A stretch of DNA of 64,000 nucleotides from assembly GCF_029852145.1 (NCBI RefSeq), contig NC_079977.1, forward strand, positions 7,646,837-7,710,836, in the 5' to 3' direction. The position numbers and the translations under genes are program-made. Origin of the DNA: Microplitis mediator (lineage: Eukaryota; Arthropoda; Insecta; Hymenoptera; Braconidae). How positions within the stretch are numbered: the stretch's first letter is position 1; every line of letters starts with the position of its first letter. Shown piece after piece: positions 44,701 through 59,679 of the stretch. The notes beneath the pieces were generated by a model, which saw nothing but the letters and a program-made list of their open reading frames with translations, was not told the DNA's origin and made no database searches.

Positions 44701-47700
44701 ATTTGTCCCAACTAGAGATCCATGTGCTAATGGATTTCCAACATGGACCAACTGAAAGCAACTCTACTCCTATGTTTTCTTCAAGTAAAAAAAAATTCTG
44801 ATTGGGCAAATAATTTGTCTCAACTAGAGATACAGGTGCTAATGGGATTCCAACTTGAACCAACTGAACCCAACTCTACTCCTATGTTTTTTTCAAGTAA
44901 AAAAAAATTATTATTGGGCAAATAATTTGTCTCAACTAGAGATCCATGTGCTAATGGATTTCCAGCTTGAACCAACTGAACCCAACTTTACTCCTATGTT
45001 TTTTTCAAGTCAACAAAATTATGATTACGCAAACAATTTGTCCCAACTAGAGATCCATGTGCTGATGGATTTCCAACTTGAACACACTAGTCCCAACTCT
45101 ACTCCTATGTTTTTTTCCGAGTAAAAAAGTATTATGATTGGGCAAATAATTTGTCCCAACTAGAGACCCATGTGCTAATGGATTTCCAACTTGAACCAAC
45201 TGAACCAAACTCTACTCCTATGTTTTTTTCAAGTAAATAAAAAATATGATTGGGCGAATAATTTGTCCCAACTAGAGATCCATGTGCTAATGGATTTCCA
45301 CCTTGAACCAACTGAACCAAACTCTACTCCTATGTTTTTTTCATGTAAAAAAAAATTATGATTAGGCAAATAATTTGTCCCAACTAGAGTTCCATGTGCT
45401 AATGGATTTCCAGCTTGAACCAACTGAACCCAACTTTACTCCTATGTTTTTTTCAAGTCAACAAAATTATGATTACGCAAACAATTTGTCCCAACTAGAG
45501 ATCCATGTGCTAATGGATTTCCAACTTGAACACACTAGTTCCAACTCTACTCCTATGTTTTTTTCGAGTAAAAAAAAATTATGAATGGGCAAATAATTTG
45601 TCCCAACTAGAGATCCATGTGCTAATGGATTTCCAACTTGAACACACTAGTCCCAACTCTACTCCTATGTTTTTTTCGAGTAAAAAAAAATTATGAATGG
45701 GCAAATAATTTGTCCCAACTCGAGATCCATGTGCTAATGGATTTCCAACTTGAACCAACTGAAACCAACTCTACTCCTATGTTTTCTTCAAGTAAAAAAA
45801 AATTATGAATGGGCAAATAATTTGTCCCAACTAGAGATCCATGTGCTAATGGATTTCCAGCTTAAACCAACTGAAACCAACTCTACTCCTATGTTTTCTT
45901 CAAGTAAAAAAAAATTATGAATGGGCAAATAATTTGTCCCAACTAGAGATCCATGTGCTAATGGATTTCCAGCTTAAACCAACTGAACCAAACTCTACTC
46001 CTATGTTTTTTTCGAGTAAAAAAAAATTATGAATGGGCAAATAATTTGTCCCAACTAGAGATCCATGTGCTAATGGGATTTCAACTTGATCCAACTGAAA
46101 CCAACTCTACTCCTATGTTTTTTTCAAGTAAATAAAAAATATGATTGGGCGAATAATTTGTCCCAACTAGAGATCCATGTGCTAATGGATTTCCAACTTG
46201 AACCAGCTGAACCAAACTCTACTCCTATGTTTTTTTCGAGTACAAAAGTATTATGATTGGGCAAATAATTTGTCCCAACTAGAGACCCATGTGCTAATGG
46301 ATTTCCAACGTAAACCAGCTGAACCCAACTTTACTCCTATGTTTTTTTCAAGTCAACAAAATTATGATTACGCAAACAATTTGTCCCAACTAGAGATCCA
46401 TGTGCTAATGGATTTCCAACTTGAACACACTAGTCCCAACTCTACTCCTATGTTTTTTTCGAGTAAAAAAAAATTAAGATTGGGCAAATAATTTGTCCCA
46501 ACTAGAGATCCATGTGCTAATGGATTTCCAACTTGAACCAACTAGTCCCAACTCCACTCCTACGTTTTTTTCGAGTAAAAAAGAATTATGATTGGGCAAA
46601 CAATTTGTCCCAACTAGAGATCCATGTGCTAATGGATTTCCAACTTGAACCAATTAGTCCCAATTCTACTCCTATGTTTTTTTCGAGTAAAAAAGAATTA
46701 TGATTGGGCAAATAATTTGTCCCAACTAGAGATCCATGTGCTAATGGATTTCCAACTTGAACCAACTAGTCCCAACTCCACTCCTACGTTTTTTTCGAGT
46801 AAAAAAGAATTATGATTGGGCAAACAATTTGTCCCAACTAGAGATCCATGTGCTAATGGATTTCCAACTTGAACCAATTAGTCCCAACTCTACTCCTATG
46901 TTTTTTTCGAGTAAAAAAGAATTATGATTGGGCAAATAATTTGTCCCATCTAGAGATCCATGTGCTAATGGATTTCCAACTTGAACCAACTGAAACCAAC
47001 TCTACTCCTATGTTTTTTTCGAGTAAAAAAAAATTATGAATGGGCAAATAATTTGTGCCAACTAGAGATCCATGTGCTAATGGATTTCCAAATCGAACCA
47101 ACTGAAACCAACTCTACTCCTATGTTTTCTTCAAGTAAAAAAAAATTATGAATAGGCAAATAATTTGTCTCAACTAGAGATACAGGTGCTAATAGGATTC
47201 CAACTTGAACCAACTGAACCCAACTCTACTCCTATGTTTTTTTGAAGTAAAAAAAAATTATGATTGAGCAAATAATTTGTCCCAACAAGAGATCCATGTG
47301 CTAATGAATTTCCAACTTGAACCAACTGAAACCAACTCTACTCCTATGTTTTTTTCGAGTAAAAAAAAATTATTATTGGGCAAATAATTTGTCTCAACTA
47401 GAGATACATGTGCTAATGGGATTCCAACTTGAACCAACTGAAACCAACTCTACTCCTATGTTTTTTTCGAGTAAAAAAAAATTATTATTGGGCAAATAAT
47501 TTGTCTCAACTAGAGATACATGTGCTAATGGGATTCCAACTTGAACCAACTGAAACCAACTCTACTCCTATGTTTTTTTCAAGTAAATAAAAAATATGAT
47601 TGGGCAAATAATTTGTCTCAACTAGAGATACATGTGCTAATGGATTTCCAGCTTGAACCAACTGAACCCAACTTTACTCCTATGTTTTTTTCAAGTCAAC

Positions 47701-48364
47701 AAAATTATGATTACGCAAACAATTTGTCCCAACTAGAGATCCATGTGCTAATGGATTTCCAACTTGAACACACTAGTCCCAACTCTACTCCTATGTTTTT
47801 TTCGAGTACAAAAGTATTATGATTGGGCAAATAATTTGTCCCAACTAGAGACCCATGTGCTAATGGATTTCCAACGTAAACAAGCTGAACCCAACTCTAC
47901 TCCTATGTTTTTTTCAAGTTAAAAAAAAATTATGATTAGGCAAATAATTTGTCCCAACTAGAGTTCCATGTGCTAATGGATTTCCAGCTTGAACCAACTG
48001 AACCCAACTTTACTCCTATGTTTTTTTCAAGTCAACAAAATTATGATTACGCAAACAATTTGTCCCAACTAGAGATCCATGTGCTAATGGATTTCCAACT
48101 TGAACCAACTGAACCAAACTCTACTCCTATGTTTTTTTCGAGTAAAAAAGTATTATGATTGGGCAAATAATTTGTCCCAACTAGAGACCCATGTGCTAAT
48201 GGATTTCCAACTTGAACCAACTGAACCAAACTCTACTCCTATGTTTTTTTCAAGTAAAAACAAATTATAAATGGGCAAATAATTTGTCCCAACTAGAGAT
48301 CCATGTGCTAATGGATTCCCAACTTGAACCAACTGAACCAAACTCTACTCCTATGTTTTTTTCA

Positions 48365-49240
48365 AGTAAAAAAAAATTATGATTAGGCAAATAATTTGTC
48401 CAAACTAGAGTTCCATGTGCTAATGGATTTCCAACTTGAACCAACTGAACCCAACTCTACTTCTATGTTTTTTTCAAGTAAATAAAAAATATGATTGGGC
48501 GAATAATTTGTCCCAACTAGAGATCCATGTGCTAATGGATTTCCACCTTGAACCAACTGAACCAAACTCTACTCCTATGTTTTTTTCATGTAAAAAAAAA
48601 TTATGATTAGGCAAATAATTTGTCCCAACTAGAGTTCCATGTGCTAATGGATTTCCAACTTGAACCAACTGAAACCAACTCTACTCCTATGTTTTTTTCA
48701 AGTAAAAAAAAATTATGATTAGGCAAATAATTTGTCCAAACTAGAGTTCCATGGGCTAATGGATTTCCAACTTGAACCAACTGAACCCAACTCTACTTCT
48801 ATGTTTTTTTCAAGTAAATAAAAAATATGATTGGGCGAATAATTTGTCCCAACTAGAGATCCATGTGCTAATGGATTTCCACCTTGAACCAACTGAACCA
48901 AACTCTACTCCTATGTTTTTTTCATGTAAAAAAAAATTATGATTAGGCAAATAATTTGTCCAAACTAGAGTTCCATGTGCTAATGGATTTCCAACTTGAA
49001 CCAACTGAACCCAACTCTACTTCTATGTTTTTTTCAAGTAAATAAAAAATATGATTGGGCGAATAATTTGTCCCAACTAGAGATCCATGTGCTAATGGAT
49101 TTCCACCTTGAACCAACTGAACCAAACTCTACTCCTATGTTTTTTTCATGTAAAAAAAAATTATGATTAGGCAAATAATTTGTCCCAACTAGAGTTCCAT
49201 GTGCTAATGGATTTCCAACTTGAACCAACTGAAACCAACT
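48365..49240. repeat. Recent two- and three-monomer amplification
   Basis: Variant pairs carrying TTTTTCATGTAAAAAAAATT and TTGTCCAAACTAGAGTTCC recur at 336-bp and 224-bp intervals (48383, 48719, 48943), nearly unchanged. Confidence 0.75.
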
Positions 49241-50499
49241 CTACTCCTATGTTTTCTTCAAGTAAAAAAAAATTATGAATGGGCAAATAATTTGTCCCAA
49301 CTCGAGATCCATGTGCTAATGGATTTCCAACTTGAACCAACTGAAACCAACTCTACTCCTATGTTTTCTTCAAGTAAAAAAAAATTATGAATGGGCAAAT
49401 AATTTGTCCCAACTATAGATCCATGTGCTAATGGATTTCCAGCTTAAACCAACTGAACCAAACTCTACTCCTATGTTTTCTTCAAGTAAAAAAAAATTAT
49501 GAATGGGCAAATAACTTGTCCCAACTAGAGATCCATGTGCTAATGGATTTCCAACTTGAACCAACTGAAACCAAACTCTACTCCTATGTTTTTTTCGAGT
49601 ACAAAAGTATTATGATTGGGCAAATAATTTGTCCCAACTAGAGACCCATGTGCTAATGGATTTCCAACGTAAATCAGCTGAACCCAACTCTACTCCTATG
49701 TTTTTTTCAAGTAAAAACAAATTATGAATGGGCAAATAATTTGTCCCAACTAGAGATCCATGTGCTAATGGATTTTCAACTTGAACACACTAGTCCCAAC
49801 GCTACTCCTTTGTTTTTTTCGAGTAAAAAAAAATTATTATTGGGCAAATAATTTGTCTCAACTAGAGATACATGTGCTAATGGGATTCCAACTTGAACCA
49901 ACTGAAACCAACTCTACTCCTATGTTTTTTTCAAGTAAATAAAAAATATGATTGGGCGAATAATTTGTCCCAACTAGAGATCCATGTGCTAATGGATTTC
50001 CAACTTGAACCAACTGAACCAAACTCTACTCCTATGTTTTCTTCGAGTACAAAAGTATTATGATTGGGCAAATAATTTGTCCCAACTAGAGACCCATGTG
50101 CTAATGGATTTCCAACGTAAACCAGCTGAACCCAACTCTACTCCTATGTTTTTTTCAAGTAATAAAAAATTATAATTATGCAAATAATTTGTCCCAACTA
50201 GAGTTCCATGTGCTAATGGATTTCCAGCTTGAACCAACTGAACCCAACTTTACTCCTATGTTTTTTTCAAGTCAACAAAATTATGATTACGCAAACAATT
50301 TGTCCCAACCAGAGATCCATGTGCTAATGGATTTCCAACTTGAACACACTAGTCCCAACTCTACTCCTATGTTTTTTTCGAGTAAACAAGTATTATGATT
50401 GGGCAAATAATTTGTCCCAACTAGAGACCCATGTGCTAATGGATTTCCAACTTGAACACACTAGTCCCAACTCTACTCCTATGTTTTTTTCGAGTAAAA

Positions 50500-52200
50500 A
50501 AGTATTATGATTGGGCAAATAATTTGTCCCAACTAGAGACCCATGTGCTAATGGATTTTTAACTTGAACCAACTGAACCCAACTCTACTCCTATGTTTTT
50601 TTCAAGTAAATAAAAAATATGATTGGGCGAATAATTTGTCCCAACTAGAGACCCATGTGCTAATGGATTTCCAACTTGAACCAACTGAATCCAACTTTAC
50701 ACCTATGTTTTTTTCAAGTCAACAAAATCATGATTACGCAAACAATTTGTCCCAACTAGAGATCCATGTGCTAATGGGATTCCAACTTGAACCAACTGAA
50801 CCCAACTCTACTCCTATGTTTCCTTCAAGTAGAAAAAAATTATGAATGGGCAAATAATTTGTCCCAACTAGAGATCCATGTGCTAATGGATTTCCAGCTT
50901 AAACCAACTGAACCAAACTCTACTCCTATGTTTTTTTCAAGTCAACAAAATTATGATTACGCAAACAATTTGTCCCAACTAGAGATCCATGTGCTAATGG
51001 ATTTCCAACTTGAACACACTAGTCCCAACTCTACTCCTATGTTTTTTTCAACTAAAAAAGTATTATGATTGGGCAAATAATTTGTCCCAACTAGAGATCC
51101 ATGTGCTAATGGATTTCCAACTTGAACCAACTGAACCAAACTCTACTCCTATGTTTTTTTCAAGTAAAAAAAAATTATGATTAGGCAAATAATTTGTCCC
51201 AACTAGAGTTCCATGTGCTAATGGATTTCCAACTTGAACCAACTGAACCAAACGCTTCTCCTATGTTTTTTTCAAGTAAAAAAAAATTATGATTAGGCAA
51301 ATAATTTGTCCCAACTAGAGTTCCATGTGCTAATGGATTTCCAACTTGAACCAACTGAAACCAACTCTACTCCTATGTTTTCTTCAAGTAAAAAAAAATT
51401 ATGAATGGGCAAATAATTTGTCCCAACTAGAGATCCATGTGCTAATGGATTTCCAGCTTAAACACATTAGTCCCAACGCTACTCCTTTGTTTTTTTCGAG
51501 TAAAAAAGTATTATGATTGGGCAAATAATTTGTCCCAACTAGAGACCCATGTGCTAATGGATTTCCAACTTGAACCAGCTGAAACCAACTCTACTCCTAT
51601 GTTTTCTTCAAGTAAAAAAAAATTATGAATGGGCAAATAATTTGTCCCAACTAGAGATCCATGTGCTAATGGATTTCCAACTTGAACCAACTGGAACCAA
51701 CTCTACTCCTATGTTTTGTTCAAGTAAAAAAAAATTATGAATGGGCAAATAATTTGTCCCAACTAGAGATCCATGTGCTAATGGATTTCCAGCTTAAACC
51801 AACTGAACCAAACTCTACTCCTATGTTTTCTTCAAGTAAAAAAAAATTATGAATGGGCAAATAATTTGTCCCAACTAGAGATCCATGTGCTAATGGATTT
51901 CCAGCTTAAACCAACTGAACCAAACTCTACTCCTATGTTTTTTTCAAGTAAAAAAAAATTATGATTGGACAAATAATTTGTCCCAACTAGAGATTCATGT
52001 GCTAATAAATTTCCAACTTGAACCAACTGAAATAACTCTACTCCTATGTTTTCTTCAAGTAAAAAAAAATTATGATTGGGCAAATAATTTGTCTCAACTA
52101 GAGATCCATGTGCTAATGGATTTCCAACTTGAACCAACTAAACCAAACTCTACTCCTATGTTTTTTTCGGGTAAAAAAGAATTATGATTGGGCAAATAAT
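50500..52200. repeat. Higher-order repeat block H2, copy 1
   Basis: The same variant order recurs at 59680-61600. The offset steps from 9178 to 9289 to 9400 bp because whole monomers were gained or lost between the copies. Confidence 0.78.
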
Positions 52201-52249
52201 TTGTCCCAACTAGAGATCCATGTGTTAATGGATTTCCAACTTGAACCAA

Positions 52250-55200
52250 CTGAAACCAACTTTACTCCTATGTTTTCTTCAAGTAAAAAAAAATTATGAA
52301 TGGGCAAATAATTTGTCTCAACTAGAGATACATGTGCTAATGGATTTCCAACTTGAACCAACTAGTCCCAACTCTACTCCTATGTTTTTTTCGAGTAAAA
52401 AAGAATTATGATTGGGCAAATAATTTGTCCCAACTAGAGATCCATGTGCTAATGGATTTCCAACTTGAACCAACTGAACCAAACTCTACTCCTATGTTTT
52501 TTTCGAGTAAAAAAGTATTATGATTGGGCAAATAATTTGTCCCAACTAGAGATCCATGTGCTAATGGATTTCCAACTTGAACCAACTGAACCAAACTCTA
52601 CTCCTATGTTTTTTTCGAGTAAAAAAGTATTATGATTGGGCAAATAATTTGTCCCAACTAGAGATCCATGTGGTAATGGATTTCCAACTTGAACCAACTG
52701 AACCAAACTCTACTCCTATGTTTTTTTCGAGTAAAAAAGTATTATGATTGGGCAAATAATCTGTCCCAACTAGAGATCCATGTGCTAATAGATTTCCAAC
52801 TTGAACCAACTAAACCAAACTCTACTCCTATGTTTTTTTCGAGTAAAAAAGAATCATGATTGGGCAAATAATTTGTCCCAACTAGAGATCCATGTGCTAA
52901 TGGATTTCCAACTTGAACCAACTGAAACCAACTCTACTCCTATGTTTTCTTCAAGTAAAAAAAAATTATGAATGGGCAAATAATTTGTCTCAACTAGAGA
53001 TACATGTGCTAATGGATTTCCAACTTGAACCAACTGAAACCAACTCTACTCCTATGTTTTTTTCAAGTAAAAACAAATTATGAATGGGCAAATAATTTGT
53101 CCCAACTAGAGATCCATGTGCTAATGGATTTCCAACTTGAACCAACTGAAACCAACTCTACTCCTATGTTTTTTTCAAGTAAAAAAAAATTAAGATTGGG
53201 CAAATAATTTGTCCCAACTAGAGATCCATGTGCTAATGGATTTCCAACTTGAACCAACTGAAACCAACTCTACTCCTATGTTTTCTTCGAGTAAAAAAAA
53301 ATTATGATTGAGCAAATAATTTGTCCCAACTAGAGATCCATGTGCTAATGGATTTCCAACTTGAACCAACTGAAACCAACTCTACTCCTATGTTTTCTTC
53401 AAGTAAAAAAAAATTATGAATGGGCAAATAATTTGTCCCAACTAGAGATCCATGTGCTAATGGATTTCCAACTTGAACCAACTAAAACAAACTCTACTCC
53501 TATGTTTTTTTCGAGTACAAAAGTATTATGATTGGGCAAATAATTTGTCCCAACTAGAGACCCATGTGCTAATGGATTTCCAACGTAAACCAGCTGAACC
53601 CAACTCTACTCCTATGTTTTTTTCAAGTAAAAAAAAATTATGATTAGGCAAATAATTTGTCCCAACTAGAGATCCATGTGCTAATGGATTTCCAACTTGA
53701 ACCAACTGAAACCAACTCTACTCCTATGTTTTCTTCAAGTCAACAAAATTATGATTACGCAAACAATTTGTCCCAACTAGAGATCCATGTGCTAATGGAT
53801 TTCCAACTTGAACACACTAGTCCCAACGCTACTCCTTTGTTTTTTTCGAGTAAAAAAGTATTATGATTGGGCAAATAATTTGTCCCAACTAGAGACTCAT
53901 GTGCTAATGGATTTCCAACTTGAACCAGCTGAAACCAACTCTACTCCTATGTTTTCTTCAAGTAAAAAAAAATTGTGAATGGGCAAATAATTTGTCCCAA
54001 CTAGAGATCCATGTGCTAATGGATTTCCAACTTGAACCAACTAAACCAAACTCTACTCCTATGTTTTTTTCGGGTAAAAAAGAATTATGATTGGGCAAAT
54101 AATTTGTCCCAACTAGAGATCCATGTGCTAATGGATTTCCAAATCGAAACAACTGAAACCAACTCTACTCCTATGTTTTCTTCAAGTAAAAAAAAATTAT
54201 GAATGGGCAAATAATTTGTCCCAACTAGAGATCCATGTGCTAATGGATTTCCAGCTTAAACCAACTGAACCAAACTCTACTCCTATGTTTTCTTCAAGTA
54301 AAAAAAAATTATGAATGGGCAAATAATTTGTCCCAACTAGAGATCCATGTGGTAATGGATTTCCAGCTTAAACCAACTGAACCAAACTCTACTCCTATGT
54401 TTTTTTCGAGTAAAAAAGTATTATGATTGGGCAAATAATTTGTCCCAACTAGAGATCCATGTGCTAATGGATTTCCAACTTGGACCAACTGAACCAAACT
54501 CTACTCCTGTGTTTTTTTCGAGTAAAAAAGTATTATGATTGGGCAAATAATTTGTCCCAACTGGAGATCCATGTGGTAATGGATTTCCAACTTGAACCAA
54601 CTGAACCAAACTCTACTCCTATGTTTTTTTCAAGTAAAAAAAAATTATGATTAGGCAAATAATTTGTCCCAACTAGAGATCCATGTGCTAATGGATTTCC
54701 AACTTGAACCAACTAAACCAAACTCTACTCCTATGTTTTTTTCGAGTAAAAAAGAATCATGATTGGGCAAATAATTTGTCCCAACTAGAGATCCATGTGC
54801 TAATGGATTTCCAAATCGAACCAACTGAAACCAACTCTACTCCTATGTTTTCTTCAAGTAAAAAAAAATCATGAATGGGCAAATAATTTGTCTCAACTAG
54901 AGATACAGGTGCTAATAGGATTCCAACTTGAACCAACTGAACGCAACTCTACTCCTATGTTTTTTTCAAGTAAAAAAAAATTATTATTGGGCAAATAATT
55001 TGTCTCAACTAGAGATCCATGTGCTAATGGATTCCCAACTTGAACCAACTAAACCAAACTCTACTCCTATGTTTTTTTCGAGTAAAAAAGAATCATGATT
55101 GGGCAAATAATTTGTCCCAACTAGAGATCCATGTGCTAATGGATTTCCAACTTGAACCAACTGAAACCAACTCTACTCCTATGTTTTCTTCAAGTAAAAA

Positions 55201-56900
55201 AAAATTATGAATGGGCAAATAATTTGTCTCAACTAGAGATACATGTGCTAATGGATTTCCAACTTGAACCAACTAGTCCCAACTCTACTCCTATGTTTTT
55301 TTCGAGTAAAAAAGAATTATGATTGGGCAAATAATTTGTCCCAACTAGAGATCCATGTGCTAATGGATTTCCAACTTGAACCAACTGAACCAAACTCTAC
55401 TCCTATGTTTTTTTCGAGTAAAAAAGTATTATGATTGGGCAAATAATTTGTCCCAACTAGAGATCCATGTGCTAATGGATTTCCAACTTGAACCAACTGA
55501 ACCAAACTCTACTCCTATGTTTTTTTCGAGTAAAAAAGTATTATGATTGGGCAAATAATTTGTCCCAACTAGAGATCCATGTGGTAATGGATTTCCAACT
55601 TGAACCAACTGAACCAAACTCTACTCCTATGTTTTTTTCGAGTAAAAAAGTATTATGATTGGGCAAATAATCTGTCCCAACTAGAGATCCATGTGCTAAT
55701 AGATTTCCAACTTGAACCAACTAAACCAAACTCTACTCCTATGTTTTTTTCGAGTAAAAAAGAATCATGATTGGGCAAATAATTTGTCCCAACTAGAGAT
55801 CCATGTGCTAATGGATTTCCAACTTGAACCAACTGAAACCAACTCTACTCCTATGTTTTCTTCAAGTAAAAAAAAATTATGAATGGGCAAATAATTTGGC
55901 TCAACTAGAGATACATGTGCTAATGGATTTCCAACTTGAACCAACTGAAACCAACTCTACTCCTATGTTTTTTTCAAGTAAAAACAAATTATGAATGGGC
56001 AAATAATTTGTCCCAACTAGAGATCCATGTGCTAATGGATTTCCAACTTGAACCAACTGAAACCAACTCTACTCCTATGTTTTTTTCAAGTAAAAAAAAA
56101 TTAAGATTGGGCAAATAATTTGTCCCAACTAGAGATCCATGTGCTAATGGATTTCCAACTTGAACCAACTGAAACCAACTCTACTCCTATGTTTTCTTCG
56201 AGTAAAAAAAAATTATGATTGAGCAAATAATTTGTCCCAACTAGAGATCCATGTGCTAATGGATTTCCAACTTGAACCAACTGAAACCAACTCTACTCCT
56301 ATGTTTTCTTCAAGTAAAAAAAAATTATGAATGGGCAAATAATTTGTCCCAACTAGAGATCCATGTGCTAATGGATTTCCAACTTGAACCAACTGAAACA
56401 AACTCTACTCCTATGTTTTTTTCGAGTACAAAAGTATTATGATTGGGCAAATAATTTGTCCCAACTAGAGACCCATGTGCTAATGGATTTCCAACGTAAA
56501 CCAGCTGAACCCAACTCTACTCCTATGTTTTTTTCAAGTAAAAAAAAATTATGATTAGGCAAATAATTTGTCCCAACTAGAGATCCATGTGCTAATGGAT
56601 TTCCAACTTGAACCAACTGAAACCAACTCTACTCCTATGTTTTCTTCAAGTCAACAAAATTATGATTACGCAAACAATTTGTCCCAACTAGAGATCCATG
56701 TGCGAATGGATTTCCAACTTGAACACACTAGTCCCAACGCTACTCCTTTGATTTTTTCGAGTAAAAAAGTATTATGATTGGGCAAATAATTTGTCCCAAC
56801 TAGAGACTCATGTGCTAATGGATTTCCAACTTGAACCAGCTGAAACCAACTCTACTCCTATGTTTTCTTCAAGTAAAAAAAAATTGTGAATGGGCAAATA
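52250..56900. repeat. Higher-order repeat block H3, 26-monomer tandem duplication
   Basis: 52250-53990 and 55161-56900 are nearly identical at a constant offset of 2911 bp (26 monomers minus one base). Shared rare variants include AAAGAATCATGATTGGG, TTTTCGGGTAAAAAAG, AATCTGTCCC and AAAAAAAAATTGTGAATGGG. Confidence 0.85.
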
Positions 56901-58489
56901 ATTTGTCCCAACTAGAGATCCATGTGCTAATGGATTTCCAACTTGAACCAACTAAAACCAACTCTACTCCTATGTTTTCTTCAAGTAAAAAAAAATTATG
57001 AATGGGCAAATAATTTGTCCCAACTAGAGATCCATGTGCTAATGGATTTCCAACTTGAACCAACTGAAACCAACTCTACTCCTATGTTTTCTTCAAGTAA
57101 AAAAAAATTATGAATGGGCAAATAATTTGTCCCAACTAGAGATCCATGTGCTAATGGATTTCCAGCTTAAACCAACTGAACCAAACTCTACTCCTATGTT
57201 TTTTTCAAGTAAAAAAAAATTATGATTGGACAAATAATTTGTCCCAACTAGAGATTCATGTGCTAATAAATTTCCAACTTGAACCAACTGAAAGCAACTC
57301 TACTCCTATGTTTTCTTCAAGTAAAAAAAAATTATGATTGGGCAAATAATTTGTCTCAACTAGAGATCCATGTGCTAATGGATTTCCAACTTGAACCAAC
57401 TAGTCCCAACTCTACTCCTATGTTTTTTTCGAGTAAAAAAGAATTATGATTGGGCAAATAATATGTCCCAACTAGAGATCCATGTGCTAATGGATTTCCA
57501 AATCGAACCAACTGAAACCAACTCTACTCCTATGTTTTCTTCAAGTAAAAAATAATCATGAATGGGCAAATAATTTGTCTCAACTAGAGATACAGGTGCT
57601 AATAGGATTCCAACTTGAACCAACTGAACGCAACTCTACTCCTATGTTTTTTTCAAGTAAAAAAAAATTATTATTGGGCAAATAATTTGTCTCAACTAGA
57701 GATCCATGTGCTAATGGATTTCCAACTTGAACCAACTAGTCCCAACTTTACTCCTATGTTTTTTTCAAGTAAAAAAAATTATGATTACGCAAACAATTTG
57801 TCCCAACTAGAGATCCATGTGCTAATGGATTTCCAACTCGAACCAACTAGTCCCAACTCTACTCCTATGTTTTTTTCGAGTAAAAAAGTATTATGACTGG
57901 GCGAATAATTTGTCCCAAGTAGAGATACATGTGCTTATGGATTTCCAACTTAAACCAACTGAACGCAACTCTACTCCTATGTTTTTTTCGAGTAAAAAAG
58001 TATTATGATTGGGCGAATAATTTGTCCCAACTAGAGATCCATGTGCTAATAGATTTCCAACTTGAACCAACTGAACCAAACTCTACTCCTATGTTGTTTT
58101 CGAGTAAAAAAGTATTATGATTGGGCAAATAATTTGTCCCAACTAGAGATCCATGTGCTAATGGATTTCCAACTTGAACCAACTGGTCCCAACTCTACTC
58201 CTATGTTTTTTTCGAGTAAAAAAGCATTATGATTGGGCAAATAATTTGTCCCAACTAGAGATCCATGTGCTAATGGATTTCCAACTTGAACCAACTGAAA
58301 CCAACTCTACTCCTATGTTTTCTTCAAGTAAAAAAAAATTATGAATGGGCAAATAATTTGTCTCAACTAGAGATACATGTGCTAATGGGATTCCAACTTG
58401 AACCAACTGAACCCAACTCTACTCCTATGTTTTTTTCAAGCTAAAAAAAATTAAGGTTCGGCAAATAATTTGTCCCAACTAGAGATCCA

Positions 58490-59600
58490 TGTGCTAATGG
58501 ATTTCCAACTTGAACCAACTAGTCCCAACTCTACTCCTATGTTTTTTTCGAGTAAAAAAGCATTATGATTGGGCAAATAATTTGTCCCAACTAGAGATCC
58601 ATGTGCTAATGGATTTCCAACTTGAACCAACTGAAACCAACTCTACTCCTATGTTTTCTTCAAGTAAAAAAAAATTATGAATGGGCAAATAATTTGTCTC
58701 AACTAGAGATACATGTGCTAATGGGATTCCAACTTGAACCAACTAAACCAAACTCTACTCCTATGTTTTTTTCAAGTAAAAAAAAATTAAGATTGGGCAA
58801 ATAATTTGTCTCAACTAGAGATCCATGTGCTAATGGATTTCCAGCTTGAACCAACTGAACCAAACTCTACTCCTATGTTTTCTTCAAGTAAAAAAAAATT
58901 ATGATTGAGCAAATAATTTGTCCCAACTAGAGATCCATGTGCTAATTGATTTCGAACTTGAACCAACTGAAACCAACTCTACTCCTATGTTTTCTTCAAG
59001 TAAAAAAAAATTATGATTGAGCAAATAATTTGTCCCAACTAGAGATCCATGTGCTAATGGATTTCCAACTTGAACCAACTAGTCCCAACTCTACTCCTAT
59101 GTTTTTTTCGAGTAAAAAAGCATTATGATTGGGCAAATAATTTGTCCCAACTAGAGATCCATGTGCTAATGGATTTCCAACTTGAACCAACTGAAACCAA
59201 CTCTACTCCTATGTTTTCTTCAAGTAAAAAAAAATTATGAATGGGCAAATAATTTGTCTCAACTAGAGATACATGTGCTAATGGGATTCCAACTTGAACC
59301 AACTAAACCAAACTCTACTCCTATGTTTTTTTCAAGTAAAAAAAAATTAAGATTGGGCAAATAATTTGTCTCAACTAGAGATCCATGTGCTAATGGATTT
59401 CCAGCTTGAACCAACTGAACCAAACTCTACTCCTATGTTTTCTTCAAGTAAAAAAAAATTATGATTGAGCAAATAATTTGTCCCAACTAGAGATCCATGT
59501 GCTAATTGATTTCCAACTTGAACCAACTGAAACCAACTCTACTCCTATGTTTTCTTCAAGTAAAAAAAAATTATGATTGAGCAAATAATTTGTCCCAACT
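58490..59600. repeat. Five-monomer higher-order duplication (560 bp)
   Basis: 58490-59045 and 59050-59605 match almost base for base at 560-bp spacing (5 monomers), including AAAAAAGCATTATGATTGGG and TGCTAATTGATTTC. Confidence 0.82.
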
Positions 59601-59679
59601 AGAGATCCATGTGCTAATTGATTTCCAACTTGAACCAACTGAAACCAACTCTACTCCTATGTTTTTTTCGAGTAAAAAA

